Part shown: positions 13,594-27,830 of the stretch, one piece after another
How the letters are laid out: each line of letters starts with the position of its first letter
Position numbering within the stretch: position 1 is the first letter of the stretch
Assembly (NCBI GenBank): GCA_002989075.1
Contig: PSQN01000003.1
Location: 813,366 to 877,365 of the forward strand
From: Arthonia radiata
Lineage: Eukaryota > Ascomycota > Arthoniomycetes > Arthoniales > Arthoniaceae
Length of the DNA stretch: 64,000 nt
Direction of reading: 5' to 3'
Position numbers and translations under genes: made by a program
Notes under the pieces: generated by a model
Told to the model about the DNA's origin: nothing
The model's database searches: none
The model's input: the letters and a program-made list of their open reading frames with translations, nothing else

Positions 13594-14169
13594 CTTTAAC
13601 AGACTTGCTATAAAAGTAGAGAAAGTAGATTAATTATATCTACTACTTTAATACCCAATAGCCGCAACGCTACAGATAGGTTAGCTAATATAATAGCTAA
13701 TACAAGTAAGATATCGAATATTAATACTAAGATAGAAAAGAGCTTCTTAAATAAATGTTCTAAATTTACTTTATTTTTAATACGCCTAGCTATATACTTT
13801 AAAACTTATAAAGACTAGTTTCTAAACGATACTACTATAGTTCTATTCGCTACTTCTTATATAAACAGAGACGCCTACAAGTAAGTTAAGTACTACCTTA
13901 ATAACTTCTTATTTATCTTAATAAAGAGTAGACGCAAGGATACTAATAAATTCTTTATTAGCTTTGTTTTCTTCTAAAGAAAGCTTAGAGAGATCTTTAG
14001 TTAGACTAACGCTAGACGCGTCGCTACCAAAAAGCTTCGGAATCTAAAATAAATAGGACTAGTAAGCAGGTATACTGCTAAATTTATACAGTATGCTAAT
14101 TAAATAGAATAGAATAAGAAACCCCTTATTAAGACCTTTTACGAAAGACTTAAGAAGTATATTAAGGAA

Positions 14170-14673
14170 TGTTAAAAGGTGCAGGGAAGAAGAAGGATAC
14201 TACTACAAAGAGTAGGAAGACGAGACCAGCTTGAGACTGGTGCAATACTTAGACTTAATACAGGTACAATACTTAGTAGCAAGGAGAAGCTGTTGTTATA
14301 TTGTCTGTCTTGTTAGCTAAAATCCTCTAGAGAGATCCTAGCTTATATATCTAAGTTTAGCGGTTTGTATAGAACTTACTAGATATCTGTTCTTTTGATA
14401 AAGGCCAGATAACCTATAACTTACCGCATAAGACGGTAATTCCGTCTATCTAAAACTATTAGTCTTAGTCTATCCTATGTTGTCTTAGACTACGGGCCAG
14501 CTGTCTAGGACGGGTCGTGCAATGCTCCTTTTTGTCCTAGGCCCGGGCCACTAGGCCCGATTCTTTAGGTAAAAGGCTTGTTCTATTTTAGACCAGGACA
14601 GCTGGTAGGACCTGTCCAATACTCTGGGCCCCTGAGGGTTCCGGCTAACCAGCTAGTTGGTTAATTTCTAACA
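14170..14673 (-). repeat. Copia D 3' LTR
   Basis: The LTR is 504 bp, starts TGTTA and ends AACA, and is flanked on the left by AGGAA. It pairs with 19072-19577. Differences between the two seen by eye are mostly C/T or G/A. Confidence 0.93.
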
Positions 14674-17600
14674 CACCTTCTTAATCGACTAGTTGTTTTA
14701 GCCGGATTGTAAGCTAATTTAAGTTCTAAACGTCAGTATTTTAGCTAAGTCGATCGGTTTTGTTAAACCGTCTGCTAATTGTTCCTTTGTAGAAACGTAT
14801 TTAAGCTCTGTTTGGCCTGCCTAAACGTTTTCTCTAACATAGTGATACTGTATATCAATATACTTAGATTTAGCTCGGAAGGTAGGGTTTTTTGTAAGTT
14901 CTTTTGCTAAATTGCTGTCGGTAAGTAACAGTTTTACCGGCAAAACCGGGGTCTCCGGTCTAATTTAACCGGCTTGCCCGGGCAAATATATGCTTGCCTG
15001 GTGCGTTAGAGCCCGCCGAGTCTTTTTATCCGCAGACTTTTTAAAAGTACCCGCTAAAACGGTAGTAATCGAATTTTCTTTAAAAATTCCGGACAGTTCG
15101 GTAGCAATTGATCGGATAAATAACTGTTCCTTTATAGCTTCTTTAAGGGCTATATATTCGGCCTTACAAGAGCTTAAGGCGATTGTTTTTTGTAGCTTCA
15201 AATTCTAGCTAAGAGCTTCGTTCCTGAGTAGAAAGATATAGCCGGTAGTCGATCTCCTGGTGCCGAGGTCCTCCCCCCAATCTGCGTTACAATAGCCGGT
15301 TATACCGTCTATTGAGGGAGATTTGTAGTAAAGGCTAAGGTTAGAAGTTTTATCTAAGTAAGCCTAAAGGCTACTTAAAACTCTCTAGTGCTCCTCGCTA
15401 GGATTCGATATGTACCGGGCTAGTAGGCTAGTTGTAAAGGCAATATCGGGTCTTGTCTTTGTTATTAGATACAAAATCGACCCAATTTGTTGCTAATAAT
15501 TAGAAATATCGGCACTGCTAGCTTAGTTAGGATTCGGTGTCAATTTTGAGCCGACGGGTTGCAGTATTTTCCTGGGTATTCGGCCGTTTTTCTTCGAGTA
15601 TTTAGTTAAAATTTTAGCTAAATAAGTCGACTAGTCTAGACAAATCGTTTTTGCCGGACGATCTTGGGTAATTTTAATTCCTAGGAACTTACTAACGTCT
15701 CCTAAGTCCTTAACCGTAAGAGTTTTGTTTAGTTCCTGGTAAATTCCGGAGATTGTTTCGGTAGAATTAGATACCGCTAATATATCGTCTACGTAGACAA
15801 TTAAAATTGCCTGTATTTCCGTTCTTCGGATATAAACCGACTAATCGGATACTAAGGGTTTAAAACCTATTTCCCTTAGTAATTCTCGAAGGTAGACTTT
15901 CTACTGTTGACCGGCCTGTTTTAGACCGTAAAGGGCCTTCTTTATTTAACAAACTTTATTAGTTCCGTTAGATAGGCTAGTTGGTTGCTCGATATAGACA
16001 ACCTCGTCTAACTTTGCGTTAGGATAAGCTAATTTTACGTCCTATTGCTTTATTTCCTAGTCTTTCTCTGCTGCTAAGGCTAGTATAAGCCAGTAAGTAA
16101 TTAAATTTACTATATTCGTAAAGGTCTCTTTAAAACCGAGGCCGGGTCTTTGCTGGCAGCTCTTAGCTACCCAGCGGGCTTTAAAAATCGGCTCGCCCTC
16201 CGGGGAGTACTTAATCTTCGGTATCCAGCGCCCTTTTAGCGCCTTTCTACCCGGCGGCAGCTCGGTTAATATCTAGGTTTCTTAGTTAGCTAGCTCTTTA
16301 AGCTCCGACTACATTGCGTCTAGCCAAGAAGGCCAATCCTTAGATGCCCTTCTTTCTTTTAAATTAGTAGGCTCTTTAGTAACTGCGACTAAGGCCTATT
16401 CGGCGTATTATTCTAGATTATTGTAGAACTCGTTAAACCAAATTTTATCAGCGTTTTCGTATATAAAATCTATTTCCTGAGCGCAATCGGTATCTGTCCG
16501 GCCGGGGTCTTCGGTACTTCTATAATCTAACTCGGTAGAAAGGTTAGACTCGTTTAGAGCTCTAGATTAGTATAGTTCTTGTTTAGATTCGTCCGCTAGT
16601 TGTTAAGATATAGAGAAGGTATATTGTCCTTTGTATAAAGAACTCCCTTCTTCATTGGGAGGTACCTCCCTATTATTCTAGGATCCAGCGGTTAGATTTA
16701 GCTTATTTTTGAACTTAACTTCTAGTTGTTCTTCAGGCTCTTTAGAAATACTCTTGGTTAATCGATTAACCGTAGATTCCCGTAGGTCTCAAACAAATTT
16801 TCCTTTCTAGACGTAGACGTCTCTCCCCCAGTAAACCTTCCGGTTATTGGGGTCTAAGAGCTTATATTGGTTCGATCTGTAGTCTATTAGGATATAGACA
16901 GTTGCTCTGGCGTCTAGCTTTTTTGGTTTGGGTTCTTTAAGATAAGTGACTGAGCCCCAGATTTTGATAGTACTGACATTCGGTTTTTTGCCGTATTTTG
17001 CTTTGTACGGGGTAATAAACCCCGACAATCCGGTATAAGGGGTCCTGTTGTAAATATAGATAGCTGCTTTTAGCGCTTTACCCCAATATATCTAGGGTAG
17101 CCCGGCGGTATAAAGTATTGCTCGAACTTTACTAATAATTGTTCGGTTAAAGCGTTCGGCTCGTCCGTTTTACTGAGGGGTATACGGTACGGATGTCGTT
17201 AGAATAGCTCCTTTTTGTTCTAGAAGCTGTTTTACCCGGCCTTCTCGGTATTATTTTGCGTTGTTTAAGTATAGTCTTTTAAAAGGATGCTCGGACTGCG
17301 TTTCTTTCCGAGTAATATAGTTAGATAGTGCGTCGAAAACCTAATCTTTAGACTATAGTACCTCGGTAGTCGTATACCGGGTTTTATTGTCTATAAAGCT
17401 AGTAAATAATCGACCTTTAGAAGGGGTTTGCGGTACAATTGGCCCGCAGATATCTAAGTAGACTTTTTCCAAATAATTAGCCGATTCGTCTAGAGTTTCT
17501 CAGCTAACTTTAGCCGTTGCCTTTGCTTCGAAGCAAATTTAGCAATTATCTTCTAATTTGTCCGAATAATCTGTTCCTAGGGCAACTTTTTTAAGCTGTC

Positions 17601-19071
17601 TTAAGGCGTTTTCGCCTATATGTCCTATCCGTTGATGCTAAAGGTCAGTTTTCGAAGAAATAGTGTAGAGAGATCGGACTGTATTAATAGTCTGAGCTTC
17701 TATCACTATTAGGCCGTCAACATACCGCCCCTCAGTAGTTAGTTGTCCGGTTCAATCAACTTTTGGCTTATTTTGGCTAAAAGTTACCTTACCTCCCCTC
17801 TTTCTAAGCTTATCGAAGCTTAGGAGGTTAATTCCGAATTCCTTAACAAACAAAACTTCGTCTAGAACAATTGTTTTGTTCTTAAAGAACAGTTTTGCTT
17901 TGCCTGTCTGTAAGGCTCGGATTAACTTCCCTCCACCCCAACGAATAATCCGGTCAGTTGGCCGAATATCCGTTAGAAGATCAATATTCGAGCAAATATA
18001 GCTTATTGAGCCTGTATCGAGGATCCAAGAATTAGTAGAGTGATTGACTCTGTCTAGTAATGCTGTAAAGCATTGTTCTTCTTGTAGGTTAGAACTGTGT
18101 ACAGAAAACATTGAAAAATTGGTGTTTTTGAAGCTTTTGTTGGAATTTAGCCGGAGGTTTGGGTATTTTTTCCAACAAGTTGCCGGTTTATGCCCCTTTA
18201 TGTTGCAAAAGGGGCATTTTTCTTAGTTTTTACTTAGAGGTTTTAATTGTTCTCCGGTCCTTTACGTCGATTTATTGTCTATTGCAGTAAAAACCTTTTC
18301 TGCTAGGGTACTACCGCGGATTCGGCGAGACTCGTCTATAAGTTGACTAAATAAGTCCTATAGACTTATATCGCTAGTCGTTTGTCGGTAGCTTTGGCTA
18401 ATAATAGCTACGGTGTGCTCGTATTCGGGGGTCAGATTGTGAAGGACGTAGGCAGCTACCACCTTGTTGGGTAGTGCTAGTCCTCAGGTTGCCAAATCGT
18501 CCGTTAATTGTCTAATTTTAGCAAGGTAAAGCTCAAGGTTTTTTACCTTACTAAGTGTAGTGCTAAAGAGCTCCTTGCAAATTAGAAACTCGAAACTAAA
18601 ACCTTTCGATTCGTATAACCTTTTTAGGCTATCTCAAAGCTCTAGAGAGTTATAAATCCTCTTTGTTTAAATAAGGGGACCGTTCCTTAGAGTTAGTCGA
18701 ATAAGGGCTGCTGCCCTTGTCGACCGTTCCTAACGGCTAGCTTTGGTAATATCTCCAGCTAAATAGCCGGAAAAGGGGATTATAACATTACCGTAGCCCT
18801 TTTTAGTTAAAAGGGCCTCCATTCGAATCGACCAAATGTCTCAATTAGTCGAGCCCCTGAGTTTAGGAATCTTATGAGAGGAGTCCATAGCCGAATATAT
18901 AGTTGGAGATTTCCGAAAAAAAAGGAAATTCTGTTCTAATAGTTAAATTGAGCTAAAAATTTAGAGTCGATTGGTAATAGAATCGTTTAGAGGTGCCGAT
19001 AGGTGTCGTAGGGGAAATATTTTCTAAAAAGGAAATTTGAAAGGAATTGGTGCTAACCCGGGCTCATAACC

Positions 19072-19577
19072 TGTTTAAAAGGGTACAGGGAAGAAGAAGA
19101 ATACTACTATAAAGAGTAGAAAGACGAGATTAGCTTGAGACTGGTACAATACTTAGGCTTAATATAGATACAATACTTAGTAGCAAGGAGAAGCTGTTGT
19201 TATATTGTCTGTCTTGTTAGCTAGAATCCTCTAGAGGGATCCTAGCTTATATATCTAAGTCTAGCGGCCTGTATAGGACTTACTAGATATCTGTTCTTTT
19301 AATAGGGGCCAGATAACCCGTAACTTACTGTATAAAACAGTAATTCCGTCTATCTAAAACTATTAGTCTTAGTCTATCCTATGTTGTCTTAAACTACAGG
19401 CTAGCTGTCTAGAACAGGTCGTACAATGCTCCTTTTTGTCCTAGGCCCGGGCTACTAGGCCCGATCCTTTAGGTAAAAGGCTTGTTCTATTCTAGACCGG
19501 GACAGCTGATAGGACCTGTTCAATACTCCGGGCCCCTGAGGGTTCCGGCTAACCAGCTAGTTGGTTAATTTCCAACA
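19072..19577 (-). repeat. Copia D 5' LTR
   Basis: The LTR is 506 bp and is the partner of 14170-14673. It is flanked on the right by the second AGGAA copy. A likely primer-binding region lies just inside, at about 19045-19071, followed by the gag start on the minus strand near 18890. Confidence 0.92.
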
Positions 19578-20738
19578 AGGAAATAATCTATATTTATAGA
19601 GAAAAGTTTAATAATCTCGATAGCTTTATACAACGAGTAAAGGAAATCGATGACAGTAACTTTAAAAGATAAATAAAGAAGAAGAGTAACCTTACTAATA
19701 GATTCTATAGAGCAAAGAATTAAGCAAACTTACGACAAGACCGAGGCGATCTAATAAAGTTAAATTTTATAAAGCCTCGAGAGAAACTAAACAACTAGAA
19801 AAGAAAGCATAGAATAAAGAATAAGCTATACTTATATTGTAGAAAACTAGGACATTAAGTTAAGAAGTACTGTTCTAAGAAATAACAGTTTAACAGTATA
19901 GAATAAAGTAGATACAATAATCGATCTTAGAAGCCCCGCTCTCTGCGACAATAGTTTAATATAACTACTTAAGAGTTATAGAAAGAGACTAAAAAACGAT
20001 AAATAAAACAGAGACAATAGAATTTACAGGACTGAAACAATATTAACCGTACTATTCTGAGGTAGTAGGTATAGAATACCGTTATACTATATAAGACACT
20101 ATTCTAGACCGCGTACTATAATAACGATTGTACAATCTATAAATCCGACAAATTGGGATTAGAATAGTAGCTAAAGAAACCGACATCTTTAAAACAAGGT
20201 TCGATATAAGAACTAGGCCTTACTCAAGGACAATCTAGGTTATCTTATCTAAAAACTTAAGGAAAATCTAAGAAAGAATAAACTATAGAAGCTAAGCAAG
20301 ATAGCAGCTACGATACGTTATAGATAAGATAACGACTTAAAGACAAAAATATAAATTCTAATAGTATAGAATTCTCTCTTAAGAACGATACTAACTAGAA
20401 AGAACAAACTCTAATTTATTGGAAAGAAATAATATAGAGACTTTATTAGTTAGCCTTCTACAATAGAAAGTTAAGCGCTAATAGAGACATTAACGATATT
20501 CTAAGATATATTTACTTACATCTATAACGACTAGTAAACTACCTTATTAGAAGTCTAAAATTGTATAATTAGTACTAATACCTTCGACTAACAATATACA
20601 ATCTATAGACACAACGAGTCCTAACTAGTAGTAGTTATATAATTAAAGTAGAAATTATAAACAATAAACTAGACGTTATAATAAGAGTAGTACTAAGATA
20701 CTATATATAGAAATTCTTATAGCAAATTAACTAACAAT

Positions 20739-21210
20739 TGTTACGGGTACCAGCTCTAGACGGCCTAGCGTACATCTAAGCATTAACTACCGCCAATTAG
20801 CTCAGCCCTACCAGCACTATTCCCGACTAAGCCAATAAATCCGCTGTAGATATTATCGAACAAGACGGCTATAAAGGCCTATATTTCCTACAAACCCGAT
20901 ATAGGTATTGTCGGGTTAGCGAATATAGAGGAACTTCCTCTATATACCTTAGACTATATAGCTAGACTAATAGTCGACCTTAGAATAGACTTTAGTTTAT
21001 TAACTTAATATTTAAATATAAGTTCCTTAACCCTATTTAGGTAACATACTTTATCTTCTATCTACTTTAGTTAAGCTCCTCTTACCTTTAGTAATCTATT
21101 TCGCCTCTCCTACCTTTTAGTCTCTAGTATACAAGACACCTACTACTAAGGTCGATAAGCATACAAGGTAAGTAAGCCTTAGTTTGGTTCTCCCAGCGAC
21201 TAGCGTTATA
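20739..21210 (+). repeat. Gypsy B 5' LTR
   Basis: The LTR is 472 bp and is the partner of 27359-27830. It is directly flanked on the left by ACAAT. The internal sequence following it matches that of gypsy A after 13593. Confidence 0.92.
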
Positions 21211-24200
21211 CTTTAATAAACTCGCTACGAAAGTAGAGAAAGTAGATTAGTTATATCTACTACTTCGACACCTAACAGCCGCAACGCTGTAAATAGGTTA
21301 GCCAATAGAATAGCTAGTACGAGTAAGATATTAGACGTTAATACTAAGATAGAAAAAAGTTTCTTAGATAAACGTTTTAAAGTTACTTTATTCTTAATAC
21401 GCTTAGCTATATACTTTAAAACTTATAAAGACTAGTTTCTGAACAACACTACTATAGTTTTATTTACTACCTCTTATATAGACAGAAATACTTACAAGTA
21501 GGTTAAGTATTATCTTAACGACTTCTTGTTTACTCTAATAAAGAGTAGGCGCGAGGATACCAATAAGTTCTTTGCTAGCTTTACCTTCTTTTAGAAGAAG
21601 CTTTATAAAATCTTTAGATAGACCGACGCTAAACGTATCGCTACCAAGAAGCTTCGGAACCTTAAGTAGATAGGACCAGCGAGCAGGTACGCCGTCGAAT
21701 TTATATAGTATGCTAATTAAATAGAATAGAACGAGAAACCCCTTATTGAGACCTTTTATAAAGAGCTTAAGGATTATATTAAGGAAATAACCTATATTCG
21801 TAGAGAAAAGTTTAACGATCTCGATAACTTTATATAATAAGTAAAGGAGATCGACGACAGCAACTTTAAAAGATAAATAGAAAAGAAGGGTAACCCTACT
21901 AATAGGTTCTATAAAATAAAGAATCGAGCAAACTTACGATAAGACCGAGGCGATCCAATAGAGTTAGATTTTATAAAACCTCGAGGGAAACTAAATAACT
22001 AGGAAAGAGAATACAGAATAAAGAACAAGCTATACTTGTATTACGGAAAACCAAGGCATTAAGTTAAAGAATGCCGTTTCAAGAAATAACAGTTCGACAG
22101 TACTAACAGAAACGGGCACAACAATCGATCTTAGAAAGCCTGTTTTCTACGACAATAGTTTAATATAACTACTTAGATACAGAAAGACACTTACTAGGTT
22201 ACTTTTAACGAGAAGCACAACAAGCTAAACTTATTTAATTTACACAAAAACTGGGATACGGACAGTAAATTATAGAAAGAGACAAAGAAACAACAAATAA
22301 AACAGAAACAACAAAATCTATAGGACTGAAACAATATTAACCGCATTATTCCAAGGCAGCAGGTACAAGATACCGTTGTACCACACAAAACACTATTTTA
22401 AACTACGTACTACGATAACGATTATACAACCTACGAATCCGATAAGTTTGAATTAGGATAATAGCCAAAGAAACCGATATCTCCGAAACAAGGTTCGATA
22501 CAAGAACTAGGCCTTACTCGAGGACGATCTAGGTTACCTTACTTAAAAACCTAAGGAAAATTTAAGAAAGAACAGACCATAGAAGCTAAGTAAGATAGCA
22601 GCTACGATATGTTATAGGTAAAATAACGGCTTAAAGACAAAAATATAGATTCTAATGGTACAGAATCCTCTCTTAAGAACGATACTAACTAGAAAGAGTA
22701 AACTCTAATTCGTTGGGAAGGAATAATATAGAGACTTTGTTAGTTAACCTTCTACAATAGGAAGTTAAGCACTAATAGAGAAATTAACGATATTCTGGGA
22801 TATATTTACTTACGCTTACGACAACTAGTAAACTACCTTATTAGAGGTCTAGAATTGCGTAGTTAGTACCAATATCTTTAACTAACAATATACAATCTAC
22901 AGATACAACGAGTTTTAACTAGCGATAGTTGTATAATTAAAGTAAGGATTGTAAACAATAAACCAGACGTTATAATAAAAGTAGTACTAGAACATCTTAT
23001 ACAGAAATTCTTATAGCAAATTAACCGACAATAGATTCCGATATCTAAAATACTCTAGAACGTATACGATTAACAGGGAAAAAGACTAGGCCGACTACTT
23101 TAAGAGCAGTAGTACCGGCCCGTTCAACAGTTAAACTCTCTAAAAGTCTAGCTCTACGTAAGCTTGGCTGCTTACAGAACATATCTGCATACTTAGACAA
23201 CAATAAACTACAGAAACATTAAAATTATAATCGATTTAGGCGTAATAGGCAACTTTATCTCAATACGCTACGTTAAGGAGTACTAAATATAAACACAAAA
23301 GAAGAAATTATCCTACGTACTGTTTAAATTTCAAGAAGTAAAGGGAAGAGTTAACTACAAGACTTTGCTAATAGGTATAACAATTAGAAATTATTAGAAA
23401 GAAATTACTTATAATATCGTAGATATTAATCAGTACTACGCTGTACTAGGTATACTCTAGTTACAACAATATAATCTAAAAGTAGATTAGAGAACTAAGA
23501 AACTTCTCTTTACTAGGTATAAGTACTCTAGACAAGAGTCGTTCTACAGAATAAATACTCTATAAGCTATTTTTAGTAGTAAGAATAAGGAGCGCGATAA
23601 AGAACTTATACAGATTAGTACTACTATACTTTAATATTTAGATATTCTATAAGAGAAGTTTAACGTAGTATCTTATCTATAGCTAGCTATACGTAAGTAT
23701 AAACAAAAGACGACTGTACGCCAACGATTTTATACGACGACAAGTACTCAGTTGATTACTAAGATACCTAAGGAATACAATTAATTCTAATATCTATTTA
23801 AGAAAGCTGAGCCGAACTTAGCTCTCTTAGAATATAAACCGTAAGATTATACAATACCTTTATAAGAAGGCAAGACGCCAATATTCGGTTCAATATACTC
23901 TCTATTAGAAGCAGAAAATTAAGCACTCTGCGACTATCTTAACGAAAATCTTAAGAAAGAATTTATCCGGAAATTAACATTACCGGCCGAATACCCGATA
24001 CTCTTTATACTAAAGAAGAATAGCAAACTACAACTTTATATAGATTATAGACAATTAAACGGAATAACTATTAAAAATTAGTACCCTTTACTATATATCG
24101 ACGAAATAACAGATTAATTGTATAACGTACAATAGTTTACTAAGTTTAACCTACAAGAAGCCTACAACCTAATTTATATAAAGAAAGGCGAAGAATAGAA

Positions 24201-27200
24201 AACAGCCTTCTATACTAGACACAGACTTTTTAAGTATTGCGTTATACTCTTTAAGCTAATAAACGTACTAGCATTATTTTAGAAACTAATTAACAACATA
24301 CTTAGTAATTACCTAGACATATTTATAACTACTTATCTAGACGATATCTTAGTATACAGCTATATACTAGAAGAATATAAGAAACATATTAAGAAGGTAC
24401 TAGAAAGATTAACGCGTACCAATTTATAAATCGATATCGAGAAAACCTAGTTTTACCAACAATCCGTCGAATTTCTTAGATTTATAATTATCGAGCACGG
24501 TCTCTAAATAAAAGATTCGAAGATCTAATCTGTTTTAATCTAGCCTATATTAAAGAATATAAAACAGTTATAACAGTTTCTTAGTTTTACTAACTATTAT
24601 AGGCGATAGATATTCAACTTTAGCCGAATTATAGTACCGCTGTCTTAATAGACAAAACAATCGATAGAATTCTTTTAGACGTAGAAAGAACAATTAGTAT
24701 TTAAAGAGCTTAAGAAAGCTTTTAAGATTGAGCCCGTACTAGCAATATTCGACCCTAACCTACCAATTATTATAGAAATAGACGCGTTAGACTATACGAT
24801 TGAAGTATATATAAGTTAAAACAATAAGAAAAGAAAGCTTAGACCAGTAGCTTTCTACTTAAGAAAGATATTATCTACAGACCAAAACTATAATATTTAC
24901 GATAAAGAGCTCTTAGCTATTATAGCAGTATTCGAGATATAGCGAGCTTACTTAGAAGAAGCAAACGATACAATTATAGTATATACAGACTTAAAGACTA
25001 TAGCTCTATACGACTTTATTATTACCTACAAAAAGGGTTCTAAGAACGATAGAGCCGACGCTCTAAGCTAACGTCTAGATTACCTCAATAACAAAGAATA
25101 CGTTGAATACGCAATATTCTAAGAATATAATAATAAGATTAGATACAATCAATTGGCTATAACAATCGAGTTTGTTATCGAGCTAGACAGCCGAATCCTA
25201 GATATTCTGAACGACCCTGAGACCTACTAGAAAAACGGGAAACGACACCTAGAATTAACTAAGAACAACAAGAGCTATTACGAATTCTAAGGCAAAATCT
25301 ACGTTCCAAGGAATCTAATTCAATATATTATTAGTAACTTTTACAATAATCTAACGAAAGAACACAAAGGTATTAATAACACTATTAAAAAGATTATACA
25401 AACCTATTATATCCCGAGAATTAGACACTACGTCGAGAATTATATCTAGAAATACGACGTATACGCAAGAACTAAGCACCTAAGGTATTTACTATACGGT
25501 AAACTACAACTACTAGAGATACCCGAGAGACTATAGTATACAGTCTTACTGAACTTTATTACTAAGTTACTAACTTCCAAGGATTTACTTATAGAAGTAG
25601 CTTACAACGCTATTCTAGTTATATACGACAAACTAACAAAGTACGCGTACTTCGTACCTTATAGGGAAGCCAGCAACTTAGAACAATTAGTATATATCTT
25701 CCTTCGGATTATCTTAGCTATCTATAGTTAACCACAAAGAATTGTCTTAGACAGAGACTAAAAATTTGTCTTACAATTTTAAACATCGCTAATACAACAA
25801 CTAGAAACAAAACAAAAAATATCTACGTTATTCTATCTGCAAACAGACGGACAGACAGAACAAACAAATTAAATACTAGAATAGTATCTCTAGACGTATA
25901 TTAACTACTAGTAAAACGACTAGATACAATTACTGCTAGTAGCGTAAGCAGCGTACAACGATACAAAGAACGATATAATCAAGACAACACCGTTCTACGT
26001 CTTATATAGCTATTACCCTCTTTAAGGTAAATAACTATAGAACACTACAGAAAACGATACTACTATACGAATAGCAACAAATATAAGAACCCTGTACCAG
26101 CAGTTAAAGGCTAACAGCGAGTTTATTAACAAACGAACAAGAAAATAGTATAATAAGTCAAGAACTACCCTAAACACGGGCATAAAAGAGGGGGGAAGAG
26201 CTTACTTGCTTATAAGAAACTTAAAAACTATTAAACTAAGCAAGAAACTTAACTATACTAAGACAGAACCGTTTAAAATCTTACAGCAATTAAAACCCGT
26301 AACATTTAAACTAGAACTCTTAAAAATAATAAGAATACATTCTATATTCTATGTAGCGCTATTAAAACTAGCCTACTTCTAAGAGATAGAACGACCCAAC
26401 CTAGAAATCCTTTTTAACAACTAAGAACCCGAGTATAAGGTTAAAACAATTCGAGCCTATAAACAATATCGAGGTAAACAACAGTATCTTATAAAATAGA
26501 AAGAATATTCCGAACATAAAAATTAATAGGAACCGGAATAAAACCTAACTAACTATAAAGACACTATTTAATAATATTAGAACTAGAATATTAGTCGGTT
26601 ATAGCAGCATAAATACTCTAATTTACTATCTAGTATACCTCGCTAGCACCTAAATTACTCTTAAACGAACCAGTCTACTACGTTATAGAACTACTACCTA
26701 ACTCTAAATAGAAGTTACTCTAAAAGTTAACAGACAACCCGCTCGGACATTTAAATATATTACTATTAGCAATCGACGCAGTAAACTTCTCTTACTCTAA
26801 CAACTTATTTCGAGCTAACTTCGCTGCTATCCGCGTACAAGTCTTCTAAACCTTCTCTTTTAACTTTCGGACCTTAAATCGGTTACGCTGTATAGCCGTA
26901 ATTAACGCTGCTGTCTAAGACTTTAACGCGCGTAACTAACGTTTTGTACGCTAAAGGACAGCCGACTAAAAGGAATATTGAGAGTAAACCGAACGCGCTG
27001 CAACTAAGTTAGTACCAGGTATTATAGAAAGACAACGATAGGGCATACTATCTACTATCGATACCCGTAAATTACAACTCTTCTTATTCCGAGTATATAC
27101 CAAACACGTCGCCTTCCCGAACTAAACCATACACCTTTTCTTAGTCAACATACATTTAGAATAAGAAGGCATTTTAATACCGTAAGCTTCAATTAATAGG

Positions 27201-27358
27201 TATTAACTATACTTTTTGTTAGGACCCGTAGTAACAGATTTTATACGAGGTATAGCGACTTACAGATTAGTTACAAAAGAAGGGACGAAACGTAACTTAT
27301 AGGTATTTAAAAAGCTAAGAGTTAATTAAGAACAATTTAACTAGAAGAGAAGGAATTA

Positions 27359-27830
27359 TATTACGGGTACCAGCTCTAAACGGCCTAGCGTATATTTAAG
27401 CATTAACTACCGCTAATTAGCTTAGCTCTATTAGTACTATTCCCGACTAAGCTAATAAACCCGCTATAGACATTATCGAACAAGATAGCTATAAAGGCCT
27501 ATATTCCCTATAAACTTAATATAGGTATTATTGAGTTAGCGAATATAGAGGAACTTCCTCTATATACCTTAGACTATATAGTTAGACTAATAGCTAACCT
27601 TAGAATAAACTTTAGTTTATTAACTTAATATCTAAATATAAGTTTCTTAACCCTATTTAAATAATATACTTTACCTTCTATCTACTTTAGTTAAGCCCCT
27701 CTTACCTTTAGTAATCTATTTCGCCTCTCCTATCTTTTAGTCTCTAGCATACAAGATACCTACTACCAAGGTCAACAAGCATACAAGGCAAGTAAGCCTT
27801 AGTTCGGTTCTCCCAGCAATCGGCGTTACA
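27359..27830 (+). repeat. Gypsy B 3' LTR
   Basis: The LTR is 472 bp and is flanked on the right by ACAAT, after which gypsy A sequence resumes. Confidence 0.92.

Larger units (their letters stand above)
14170..19577 (-). mobile_element. Full-length Ty1/copia element D (5,408 bp) inside gypsy A
   Basis: Copia element on the minus strand with both LTRs (14170-14673 and 19072-19577) and a perfect 5-bp target duplication, AGGAA (14165-14169 and 19578-19582). Parts along the minus strand: gag (about 18900-18100, including a zinc-knuckle region), protease (clear at 17752-18111), integrase (C-terminal part clear at 16807-17028), reverse transcriptase (about 16300-15400) and RNase H (clear at 14965-15201). 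It is broken by a number of changes but is the best preserved and least AT-shifted element of the block, so probably the youngest copia. The unoccupied target is seen in gypsy B at 21782-21786. Confidence 0.92.
20739..27830 (+). mobile_element. Full-length Ty3/gypsy chromovirus B (7,092 bp) inside gypsy A
   Basis: Gypsy element with both LTRs (20739-21210 and 27359-27830, 472 bp each) and a perfect 5-bp target duplication, ACAAT (20734-20738 and 27831-27835). Parts in order: gag with a zinc-knuckle region (about 21300-22600), protease (about 23200-23480), reverse transcriptase (about 23880-24450, with a recognisable YLDD-type active-site region near 24345), RNase H (about 24750-25090), integrase (about 25300-26100) and chromodomain (about 26430-26560). 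About 800 bp of unassigned sequence precedes the 3' LTR. It is structurally whole but broken by many changes. It inserted into a related, older copy (A) in the same orientation. Confidence 0.92.

Noticed and set aside
22194-22388. Cysteine-rich 64-codon minus-strand frame
   Set aside because: It lies inside gypsy B gag on the wrong strand; the cysteine richness is a by-product of the complement of A-rich sequence.
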